Source of the DNA: an uncultured Streptomyces sp. | Lineage (GTDB): Bacteria; Actinomycetota; Actinomycetes; Streptomycetales; Streptomycetaceae | Reading direction: 5' to 3' | Assembly (NCBI GenBank): GCA_946480485.1 | Contig: CAMLJW010000223.1 | Span: 1-8,320 of the forward strand | DNA length: 8,320 nt | In this document: piece by piece, positions 1 through 5,078 of the stretch | How the letters are laid out: each line of letters opens with the position of its first letter | Numbering within the stretch: position 1 is the first letter of the stretch | Program-made: the position numbers and the translations under genes | Notes under the pieces: model-generated | Told to the model about the DNA's origin: nothing | Databases searched by the model: none | The model's input: only the letters and a program-made list of their open reading frames with translations

Positions 1-322
1 CGGCCGCCGAGCCGGGCCGCACCACCGCCGCCCCCGCCTCGCCCACCCGAGGCTCGCGCTGGTCGAGGTTCACAAAGATCATGCCGTACCGGATGGCACA
101 CCGCACGGGCTGCGGCGCCCCCCGGGGCCGCCGCAGGCACCGGAAGGCCCGTACGTCGTCGTCCTCGTCGCGCGTGACCACGACCGGCTCCCCGAACACG
201 GTCACCATCAACGAATCACCAGTGTGGGGGACAGCGGTGACCAGATCGATGAAATGCCAGCCGGATCGGTAGGCGGTGGCCATTTCACGACGGAACGAAC
301 GGTCGTCGGGTGGAGTCGTCAT
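1..322 (-). CDS. Rieske oxygenase-like protein lacking cluster ligands (partial, 3' end outside window)
   Basis: The frame opens at ATG 322-320, five bases after an AGGAG ribosome site (328-332), and stays open for 107 codons to the window edge. Residues 21-60 (GWHFIDLVTAVP, then GDSLMVTVFGEPVVVTRD, VRAF) resemble the first strands of the Rieske domain in ring-hydroxylating oxygenase alpha subunits. Residues 80-87 (GMIFVNLD) resemble the strand that follows that domain. The cluster loop between them is nearly gone. Rieske proteins need C-X-H and C-X2-H pairs; here only C62-L-R and C75-A-I-R can be found and no histidine is in place, so a normal [2Fe-2S] cluster looks impossible. The gene starts one base after the stop of the upstream peptide gene (TGA-T-ATG), which implies co-transcription and probably coupled translation. 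It could be a structural relative with a new role or a decaying gene. The family call is from motif recognition only. Confidence 0.6.
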   Translation of the reverse strand, partial: MTTPPDDRSFRREMATAYRSGWHFIDLVTAVPHTGDSLMVTVFGEPVVVTRDEDDDVRAFRCLRRPRGAPQPVRCAIRYGMIFVNLDQREPRVGEAGAAVVRPGSAA

Positions 323-323
323 A

Positions 324-518
324 TCAGCTCCTGGCGCCGTCATCCACGGGGGGCGCCGGCCAACTGCTGTCATTGACAGACATCGACAAGGCCACCGACG
401 GCCAGCTGCTGTCCGCCCGATCGTCACCCTTCGCATCGGTTAGGCCACTCAGTGTTCCGACGGCCACAACGGCGGAAAAAGCGGCGACAAGTACCGAGCG
501 AAGCATTCTCTTATACAT
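324..518 (-). CDS. small secreted peptide precursor with two DSSWP repeats
   Basis: I place the start at ATG 518-516, with GAGGA (530-534) 11 bases upstream. An in-frame ATG at 581 would add 21 residues ahead of the signal peptide and is less likely. The product is 64 residues. Basic residues (YKRMLR) and a hydrophobic core (about residues 9-26) form a signal peptide, probably cleaved near TDA (27-29). The predicted mature part is about 35 residues and acidic. It contains DSSWP at 36-40 and again at 50-54, a 14-residue period also visible as a near-identical 14-base DNA repeat (358-371 and 400-413). There is no cysteine and no lanthipeptide- or lasso-type core that I recognise. It is divergent from a LuxR-type regulator and directly ahead of a Rieske-like gene. 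Inference: an exported signalling or effector peptide. I do not know a characterised homologue. Confidence 0.6.
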   Translation of the reverse strand: MYKRMLRSVLVAAFSAVVAVGTLSGLTDAKGDDRADSSWPSVALSMSVNDSSWPAPPVDDGARS

Positions 519-651
519 AGTCGGCTTCGTCCTCACTTGAAGGTCCCCTCGTTCCCCCGTGCGATAAAGACGATTGCTCATTCGGGCACGTCATGGCCAC
601 ACAATCGATGCATCATGTTCCTGCATGTTCAGGACCCTGGGGGGTGGAGAT
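519..651. promoter_or_regulatory. divergent intergenic region between peptide gene and LuxR-type regulator
   Basis: This 133-base spacer must hold the promoters for both the peptide/Rieske-like pair (leftward) and the regulator (rightward). I could not find a -35/-10 pair with normal spacing in either direction. The notable elements lie close to the regulator start. The heptamer CATGTTC occurs twice, ten bases apart (614-620 and 624-630). It overlaps an inverted repeat, TCCTG-N6-CAGGA, at 619-634. Their position just ahead of the proposed TTG start suits an operator for the regulator or its partner, but that is inference. Confidence 0.4.
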
Positions 652-1644
652 TTGGCAACAAATGGGACTAAGGCGACACATCCCCATGCGATGACCGCAT
701 TGTGTGGGGAAGGTGGCCGACTTTATGCGCACGCGCTGCGCACGGGACGCATAGCCCGCACGGATGTCGAGTCCGCTCCGTGTCTGATGGAGTTCGCCCT
801 GCTCCACCCCGATCCCGACGATGCGAACTGGCTGCTCCCCGTGCCCCCGTCGGTCGCCCTGGCGCAGCGGCTCAACCCCATAGAGCACGAAATCGCCGAG
901 CGCAGGCGGTGGTCCATCGAACTGTCCGACGCATTTGAGCCGTTCTTGGCCCTCAGCGCTCAGGCGACGGCGAACACCCATCCGATCATGGTGTTGGAGG
1001 GCGGAAAGCGGATCAACGCGGCGCTCAACCTGGCCACGGCCCAGTGCCAGACCGAGATGCTCACGGTCCAGCCGAGTAACCGCATCTCCGAGAGCAGCCT
1101 CCTTCAGGGGTTGGAGCGCGACCGGCCGTTGATTGAACGCAGCGTGAGGATCCGCACCCTCTATCAGCACACAGCCCGGTACAACCCTGAGAAGTTGGCC
1201 TACGTGGACCAGCTCTCCAACGGCAAGGTGGAGTACCGCACGATTGACGAGCTGGCGGAGCGCCTCATCATCTGCGACGAGACCGTCGCCTTCATCCCCA
1301 CCCGTGACGACCAGCAGGTCGCTCTGGAGCTGCGCCACCCGGGCCTCGTCCGCTACCTGATCAAGGTCTTCGAGTTCATGTGGGCCCGCGCGGTCCCCTT
1401 GGCTACCGGCGCCCCCTACGAAACCGCCCCCGACGGCATCACGGACATCCAGCACTCCATCGCCAAACTCCTCGTGGAGGGCCACGTCGACGAGGCCATA
1501 GCCCGCCGCCTGGGCATGAACGTGCGCACGTGCCGAGCCCACATAGCGAAGCTGGCCACCGCCCTGGGCAGCGGAAGCCGGGCGCAACTCGGGTATCTCA
1601 TCGCGGAATCGGGGATCCTCAAGCAAAAGGGCGCCACGCAGTGA
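652..1644 (+). CDS. LuxR-type HTH transcriptional regulator (paralogue 1)
   Basis: I choose TTG 652 as start, giving 330 residues, because it makes the N-terminus equal in length to the paralogue at 1763-2803 and follows a GGGGTGGAG purine run (641-649). The spacing is short, so in-frame ATG 625 or ATG 691 remain possible. Residues 262-322 form a LuxR/GerE-like helix-turn-helix (GITDIQHSIAKLLVEGH, then RTCRAHIAKL). The N-terminal 250 residues are not a response-regulator receiver domain. They contain motifs shared with the paralogue: ESAPCL, ALLHPDPDD, LTVQP, TVAFIP and VALELRHP, ending in a VFE..W segment. This resembles the TrmB-like, catalytically dead PLD-type effector region found with HTH domains in actinomycetes; that is inference from pattern, and the ligand is unknown. 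It is divergent from the secreted-peptide gene, so the peptide or the Rieske-like product may be its signal or target. It ends facing its paralogue. Confidence 0.8.
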   Translation: MATNGTKATHPHAMTALCGEGGRLYAHALRTGRIARTDVESAPCLMEFALLHPDPDDANWLLPVPPSVALAQRLNPIEHEIAERRRWSIELSDAFEPFLALSAQATANTHPIMVLEGGKRINAALNLATAQCQTEMLTVQPSNRISESSLLQGLERDRPLIERSVRIRTLYQHTARYNPEKLAYVDQLSNGKVEYRTIDELAERLIICDETVAFIPTRDDQQVALELRHPGLVRYLIKVFEFMWARAVPLATGAPYETAPDGITDIQHSIAKLLVEGHVDEAIARRLGMNVRTCRAHIAKLATALGSGSRAQLGYLIAESGILKQKGATQ

Positions 1645-1701
1645 CCACAGACTCGCACCCTGAACACGGGGTGGACGAGCTGCGCGCGGCAGGCTCGGAG
1701 T

Positions 1702-1733
1702 GTACGAACGAGCACCGCCCGAAGGGTGCGTAC
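1702..1733. terminator. hairpin between convergent regulator genes
   Basis: The 118-base gap between the two convergent regulators holds the arms GCACC (1712-1716) and GGTGC (1725-1729). They are flanked by GTACG (1702-1706) and CGTAC (1729-1733). With an internal loop this folds into one stem that could serve both directions. There is no T-run, as is usual in Streptomyces. The pairing is moderate, so this is a tentative bidirectional terminator. Confidence 0.35.
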
Positions 1734-1762
1734 GCGGTACGGAGGGCCGACCACATGTCTCA

Positions 1763-2803
1763 TCAGCCGGTCGGAGACTCCGAAGCAGCCGGGCCAAGTG
1801 CCGTCAGCGGCAGGAGTCCGGCCGCCCGAGGAGGGCCGTCGAGCCCCGCCTGGGCGATGCGGACGCCCAGTTGCGTACGGCTGGCGGCGCCCAGTGTCTC
1901 CGCGAGGCGGGCGATATGGGCGCGGGCGGTGCGGACGCTGATGCCGAGGCGCTCCGCGACGACCGCGTCCTGGTGGCCCTCGGCCAGCAGCGCGGCGATG
2001 GAGCGCTCGCGGTGGGTGATGCCGTCGATGCCGGTGTCCGGGAGGGGCGCGGACAGGGGGATGGCCAGGCGCCACAGGCGTTCGAAGACGGTCACCAGAT
2101 AGTCGACCACGGCCGGGTGGCGGAGCTCCAGCGCGACCGTGCGTTCCGAGTTCGCCGGGATGAAGGCGACCGTGCGGTCGAAGAGGATCAGGCGTTCGAC
2201 GACCTCGTCGAGGGTGCGGGCCTCGGCCGCGTGACCCATCAGCTCCATGTAGTTCAGCAGGCCCTGCCCGTGCCGGGCGACATGGGTGTAGAGGTCGCGC
2301 ATCCGTACCCCCCTGCGCCGCAGCGTGAGCGCCCGGGGCAGGCCCTCGGCGAGCTCGTCCTCGCGGCGGATCCCGCCGGGCTGGACCGTCAGCACCTCGG
2401 ACCTGCACGCCTCGGTCGCCTCGTCCATGGCGGCGCGGATGCGGGGCAGGCCGTCGAGGACACGGATCGCAACGCCCTGGACGGGAGCCTGGGCATGGCC
2501 GCCGAGCTCCGTGTACCACTCGAAGGCGGCGACCGCCGCACCCATGCGCGACTGGGCCGAGGCGACGTGCTCGTGCATCTCCCGCAGCAGCCGTGTCATG
2601 ACCTCCCGGGGCGCGGTGGGCACCAGCCACTTCATGTCGTCGGGGTCGGGGTGCAGCAGCGCCAACTCGACCAGGCAGGGCACCGATTCGGCGTCCTTGC
2701 GGGGTACCCGGCCGCGCCGCACGGCCCGGGAGTACACGCGATCACCGGCCTCGCACAGCCGGTCAGCACCGTGCGTATGCCCGTCCGTCCTGTGCTCGGC
2801 CAT
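1763..2803 (-). CDS. LuxR-type HTH transcriptional regulator (paralogue 2)
   Basis: The start is ATG 2803-2801, with AGGGA (2811-2815) seven bases upstream; an in-frame start at 2884 has less support. The product has 346 residues. A LuxR/GerE-like helix-turn-helix fills residues 261-320 (GITHRERSIAALLAEGH, then RTARAHIARL), followed by a proline- and alanine-rich tail of 26 residues. The effector region matches paralogue 1 in order and spacing: ESVPCL, ALLHPDPDD, LTVQP, RMRDLY, TVAFIP and VALELRHP, then VFE..W..AIPL. No receiver domain is visible, so control by phosphorylation is unlikely; binding of a small molecule or peptide is an inference. Unlike paralogue 1, it has no recognisable secreted-peptide gene diverging from it. 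Its 5' side faces a 342-base gap with a palindrome at 2895-2911, and beyond that a degraded operon. The two regulators probably arose by duplication. Confidence 0.8.
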   Translation of the reverse strand: MAEHRTDGHTHGADRLCEAGDRVYSRAVRRGRVPRKDAESVPCLVELALLHPDPDDMKWLVPTAPREVMTRLLREMHEHVASAQSRMGAAVAAFEWYTELGGHAQAPVQGVAIRVLDGLPRIRAAMDEATEACRSEVLTVQPGGIRREDELAEGLPRALTLRRRGVRMRDLYTHVARHGQGLLNYMELMGHAAEARTLDEVVERLILFDRTVAFIPANSERTVALELRHPAVVDYLVTVFERLWRLAIPLSAPLPDTGIDGITHRERSIAALLAEGHQDAVVAERLGISVRTARAHIARLAETLGAASRTQLGVRIAQAGLDGPPRAAGLLPLTALGPAASESPTG

Positions 2804-2894
2804 CTCCCCATCCCTGGTTCCAGCCTCGTTTGCAGCGCAGCTATGGGCGACGCCAACCGCCTCCGCAACACGACTCGGCCGCATTTACCGACCC

Positions 2895-2911
2895 CAATAT
2901 CCTGAGGATTG
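2895..2911. promoter_or_regulatory. candidate operator palindrome upstream of regulator 2
   Basis: The core is ATCCT-G-AGGAT (2899-2909), a perfect inverted repeat around one base. It sits within CAAT...ATTG flanks (2895-2898 and 2908-2911) that also pair imperfectly. It lies about 92 bases upstream of the ATG of the regulator at 1763-2803. The TCCT/AGGA half-sites recall the TCCTG-N6-CAGGA repeat in front of the paralogous regulator, so both could be autoregulatory sites. This is inference from one sequence. Confidence 0.3.
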
Positions 2912-3036
2912 TTCTTACCCCCGCAAGGCCCATCGCAACAAGATGACGGTAGTAAAGAGCATGCGCGTGCGACGCATGGTGGACACTCTTTTCGCGAGTG
3001 CCCAGGCGCCTGTGCGCGGCCCTGGCCGAATACCCT

Positions 3037-3062
3037 CGCTCGGCCGGAGCGCCGGCCGAGCG
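3037..3062. terminator. strong stem-loop, 11-bp perfect stem
   Basis: CGCTCGGCCGG (3037-3047) pairs perfectly with CCGGCCGAGCG (3052-3062) across a four-base AGCG loop. No intact gene ends directly before it on either strand, so it is either an orphan terminator from a gene now lost or a barrier that insulates regulator 2 from transcription arriving from the right. Confidence 0.5.
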
Positions 3063-3145
3063 CGAGCGGAATCCAAAAGTCCCGTGTGAGCTGCCCGAAT
3101 CATCAAGTGATCGCCTCGTTTACCTGGCCCATCCACCGTCACGTC

Positions 3146-3217
3146 ATGGCGGACATATTTGACTCATACGCGTTGGCCGACGTGTGGGACGAGACGTTTG
3201 AGCGGCCCGGTGTGGTC
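3146..3217 (+). pseudogene. 5' remnant of a circularly permuted ATP-grasp gene
   Basis: From ATG 3146 the frame reads MADIFDSYALADVWDE, then TFERPGVV. This closely resembles the usual N-terminus of the circularly permuted type 2 ATP-grasp proteins (DUF404/DUF407) of Streptomyces, which begin with a similar M-A-D-I/V-F-D-x-Y segment and continue to roughly 500 residues. Here the resemblance stops at about codon 24, and by 3232 the DNA resembles the 3' end of a different gene in another frame. No good ribosome site precedes the ATG. The frame itself stays open to the TGA at 3452-3454, so a 102-residue hypothetical protein could be annotated at 3146-3454, but only its ends resemble known families. 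The call rests on memory of the family's N-terminal motif, not on a search. Confidence 0.6.
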
Positions 3218-3231
3218 GCGGCCCTGGCTGG

Positions 3232-3454
3232 ACCTCCGTCGCCGGCCAGAGCCACGCCCGGGTCGGCTCCTGGACGAGCGACCGGACAGGCTACGACCCG
3301 ACGAACCGCACCCGCGCCGCCGAGTCCCCGTGTGTTCATGGCGCGGGGCCGCGACTACGACGATTCACCCGCACAAGGGGTGTACCGGGGCGTGACCGCA
3401 GTCCCACCGGAAGTGAGGGTGGAGTGCACGCGGGGTGGCCCGAGGGGGGCCTGA
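3232..3454 (+). pseudogene. 3' remnant of a bacterial transglutaminase-like gene, frameshifted
   Basis: One frame (3232 to about 3330) reads TSVAGQSHARVGSW, then GYDPTN and RTRAAES. This is the His- and Asp-bearing end of the transglutaminase core, usually SHAWVE...GYDPTN. The family's next segment continues in a different frame (about 3331-3454) as RVFMARGRDYDD, QGVYRG and PPEVRVECTR, where intact proteins have a GRDY-DVPP-KG-Y-G stretch and a V-V-ITR ending, then TGA 3452-3454. The frameshift lies near the C-run at 3326-3329. SHARVGSW also replaces the conserved SHAWVE, and one codon is missing after GRDYDD. The catalytic cysteine and the N-terminal domain are absent. In intact clusters this gene accompanies the circularly permuted ATP-grasp and alpha-E genes, and the ATP-grasp start lies only 15 bases upstream here. 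This is not a functional enzyme. Confidence 0.75.
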
Positions 3455-3490
3455 GGCGCGCGAGCGGACAGAAACCCACCGGCGGATGGG

Positions 3491-3514
3491 GTGCGGGGGC
3501 GGCCCCGCAGGCAC
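3491..3514 (+). terminator. hairpin after the transglutaminase remnant
   Basis: GCGGGG (3493-3498) pairs with CCCCGC (3503-3508) around GCGG. The outer GT/AC can extend the stem after a bulge. It begins 37 bases after the remnant's stop codon. It is well placed to be the surviving terminator of the lost operon, and it separates that from the DUF1876 gene. Confidence 0.45.
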
Positions 3515-3570
3515 ATTCTGGTAGTAGCCACGGGTAAGGGCCATAGCTTGCGATTCCGGAGGTGATCGCG

Positions 3571-3846
3571 ATGATGCACACCACTGTTGGATGGCATGTA
3601 GAGCTGGAATTCGAGGAGGACAACCACCGCACCCGCGCCGCCGCACTCGTACGACTCCCCGACGGGAGCGAGGTACGGTCGCACGGGTACGCCAGCCGCC
3701 ACCCGTCCGACTCCAACCAGCCGAGAGTGGGCGAGGAGGTGGCGGGTGCCAGGGCCCTCAACGAAATGGCCATGAAGCTGCTGACCAAGGCCCACGACGA
3801 GATCGACGACGCGTCGGGGCGCAGATCCCACCCGCTGAACAGCTGA
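3571..3846 (+). CDS. DUF1876 family (dsRBD-fold) small protein
   Basis: ATG 3571 is chosen because GGAGG (3558-3562) lies eight bases upstream. A GTG at 3562 overlaps that site and cannot be the start, and ATG 3574 is the only close alternative. The product has 91 residues. It follows the DUF1876 pattern: an N-terminal strand (HTTVGWHVELEFEED), a T/R-R-A-A-A-x-V strand, G-x-A-S-R-H-P-S-D, then P-x-V-G-E-E-x-A-x-A-R-A-L with a C-terminal helix (MAMKLLTKAHDEID). Actinobacteria often carry several copies. The fold is reported as double-stranded-RNA-binding-like, but the role is unknown to me. The gene stands alone between two hairpins and is convergent with the sugar-binding lipoprotein gene. 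A GGGTAA at 3532-3537 lacks a matching -35, so I do not claim a stress-sigma promoter. Confidence 0.85.
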   Translation: MMHTTVGWHVELEFEEDNHRTRAAALVRLPDGSEVRSHGYASRHPSDSNQPRVGEEVAGARALNEMAMKLLTKAHDEIDDASGRRSHPLNS

Positions 3847-3862
3847 CCCGCCGCGCGGCGGG
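3847..3862. terminator. GC palindrome terminator after the DUF1876 gene
   Basis: A 16-base perfect palindrome, CCCGCCGCGCGGCGGG, begins immediately after the TGA at 3844-3846. As a hairpin it gives a five- to six-bp all-GC stem with a small loop. It is well placed to end the DUF1876 transcript. Confidence 0.55.
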
Positions 3863-3920
3863 GTCCGCCCGCCCGCGCCTCAGCCCCGCTTCGGCCCCGT
3901 GATCCCCTCACCGATCACTA

Positions 3921-3976
3921 GGCCCTTGGCGGGGCCTTCGGGGATGGTGATCCCGGCTTCGGGGATGGTGATCCCG
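3921..3976. terminator. tandem hairpins downstream of the sugar-binding lipoprotein gene
   Basis: Directly beyond the lipoprotein stop codon (minus strand, 3980-3978) is a 19-base sequence present twice, TTCGGGGATGGTGATCCCG, at 3937-3955 and 3958-3976. The period is 21 bases. Each copy can fold as GGGAT/ATCCC around a GGTG loop. A third stem, GGCCC (3921-3925) with GGGCC (3932-3936), follows. Consecutive small hairpins without a T-run suit a Streptomyces terminator or an mRNA 3'-end stabiliser. Confidence 0.5.
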
Positions 3977-3977
3977 C

Positions 3978-5078
3978 CTATTTCAGCCCGATCTCCTCGC
4001 ACGCGGACTCGTACTTCGCCGTGCAGATGTCGGAAACCTTGTAAATGCCGTCGTCGATGACCGTGTTCTCGATGTTGTCCCTCGTCAGCGGGGAGACGAG
4101 GGCGAGGTGCGCCGGGATGTTCTCAGTCGTCGGGCTGTCGACATGGTCGCGGGTGAGCGCGTCGAACTCGATGCGGAAGCCCCGGACGAGGGCCACTGCC
4201 ATCTCGGCGGCGACCTGGGTCTCTTCGGGGTACGGCTTGTAGACGCTCATGTACTGGTCACCCGAGACGATGCGCTGCACGGCCTCGAGTTCCGCGTCCT
4301 GACCGGTGATCGGAGGCAGGTCGGTGACGCCGGCCGCCTTCAGTGCGGAGATGATTCCGCCGGCCATGCCGTCGTTGGCGGAGTACACCCCGGCGATGTT
4401 CTTGGCGCCGAGGGATGAGATCGCGGCAACCATGTTGGCCCGCGCGTTCGACGGCTTCCACCCCTTGGTGTCGTACGACTTGGCGATGTCCACCTTGTCC
4501 CTGAGTTCGCGGAGGGCGGCCTTCTTGAACTGGGCGGCGTTCGGGTCCGTGACTGCGCCGTTCATCATGACGATCTTCTTGGTCTTGTCCTCGTCCAGGG
4601 CCTCTGCGAGCGCCTTGCCCTGTATTTCGCCGACCAGTGCGTTGTCGAAGGAGACGTACCCGTCGATCGGGCCCTCGGCCAGCCGGTCGTACGCGATGAC
4701 CGGGATCCCCGCGTCCTTGGCCTTCTTCACGCCGCTCGCGACGCCGTGGGCGTCAACCGCGTCCAGGAGCACCACGTCGACCTTGTCGTCGATCATCTGC
4801 CGGAGCTGCTTGTTCTGCGTGTCGGCGTCCTGGCCGGCGTTGGCGTAGGCGACCTCCCCCTTGCCGTTGGTCAGCGCGTCGACCCTCTTCTTGATGACGG
4901 GGTAGTCGAACTTCTCGTAGCGCTGGTTCGCCGTCTCCGGCAATAACAGCCCCACCGTGATGTCGTCGCCCTTGGTGGGCCTCGCTTCCGCGCCGTCTCG
5001 CACGCCACAGGCTGCCAGCGAAAGAGTCACGGTGGATGCGGCCATGGTTATGGCCATACGACGCATACGGCTGTTCAC
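3978..5078 (-). CDS. XylF-like sugar ABC transporter substrate-binding lipoprotein, with TTA codon
   Basis: The start is GTG 5078-5076, because GGAAGG (5087-5092) lies eight bases upstream; an upstream in-frame ATG at 5114 would spoil the signal peptide. The product is 366 residues. A basic, hydrophobic signal sequence ends in the lipobox L21-A-A-C24, so the mature protein should be lipid-anchored outside the membrane. The rest is a periplasmic-binding-protein type 1 fold of the xylose/ribose class: AYDRL (129-133), VSFDN (142-146), SANDGMAGG (233-241), TGQDAEL (258-264) and VYKP (279-282). The last two are typical of XylF-like proteins. A cysteine pair (352, 360) lies near the C-terminus. 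No permease or ATPase gene is adjacent, so it must use a transporter encoded elsewhere or act as a sensor. Codon 45 is TTA (4946-4944), so translation should need the bldA tRNA. The sugar is not determinable. Confidence 0.88.
   Translation of the reverse strand: MNSRMRRMAITMAASTVTLSLAACGVRDGAEARPTKGDDITVGLLLPETANQRYEKFDYPVIKKRVDALTNGKGEVAYANAGQDADTQNKQLRQMIDDKVDVVLLDAVDAHGVASGVKKAKDAGIPVIAYDRLAEGPIDGYVSFDNALVGEIQGKALAEALDEDKTKKIVMMNGAVTDPNAAQFKKAALRELRDKVDIAKSYDTKGWKPSNARANMVAAISSLGAKNIAGVYSANDGMAGGIISALKAAGVTDLPPITGQDAELEAVQRIVSGDQYMSVYKPYPEETQVAAEMAVALVRGFRIEFDALTRDHVDSPTTENIPAHLALVSPLTRDNIENTVIDDGIYKVSDICTAKYESACEEIGLK

Larger units (their letters stand above)
2804..3145. other. intergenic region upstream of regulator 2, no supported gene
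   Basis: No frame here looks convincingly coding. The best candidate, 48 codons at 2943-3089 on the plus strand, has no ribosome site or signal peptide and runs through a strong hairpin. Visible structure is a small palindrome (2895-2911) and an 11-bp perfect stem-loop (3037-3062). The regulator's promoter should lie between 2804 and about 2950 on the minus strand, but I see no clear -35/-10 pair. Confidence 0.5.

Noticed and set aside
574..605. Promoter for regulator 1 from TTGCTC (574-579) and CACAAT (600-605)
   Set aside because: The spacer is 20 bases, too long for a normal vegetative promoter, and both hexamers match weakly.
613..1797. 394-codon minus-strand frame over regulator 1
   Set aside because: Its product resembles nothing and is Arg/Gly/Val-rich; the plus-strand frame has clear HTH and paralogue motifs.
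1416..2905. Long frames in other registers over regulator 2 (minus 1416-2630 and plus 1700-2905)
   Set aside because: Both are shadows of the regulator at 1763-2803, with Pro/Arg/Gly-rich products lacking any family motif.
2943..3089. 48-codon plus-strand frame that might be a peptide partner of regulator 2
   Set aside because: It has no ribosome site, no hydrophobic signal sequence and no DSSWP, and it reads through an 11-bp perfect hairpin.
3511..3537. Stress-sigma promoter before the DUF1876 gene (GGGTAA at 3532-3537)
   Set aside because: The -10 is only approximate, and there is no G-N-N-T element at the required distance upstream.
3336..3911. 191-codon minus-strand frame over the transglutaminase remnant and DUF1876 gene
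   Set aside because: It is antisense to a DUF1876 gene with a good ribosome site, and its product has no recognisable motif.
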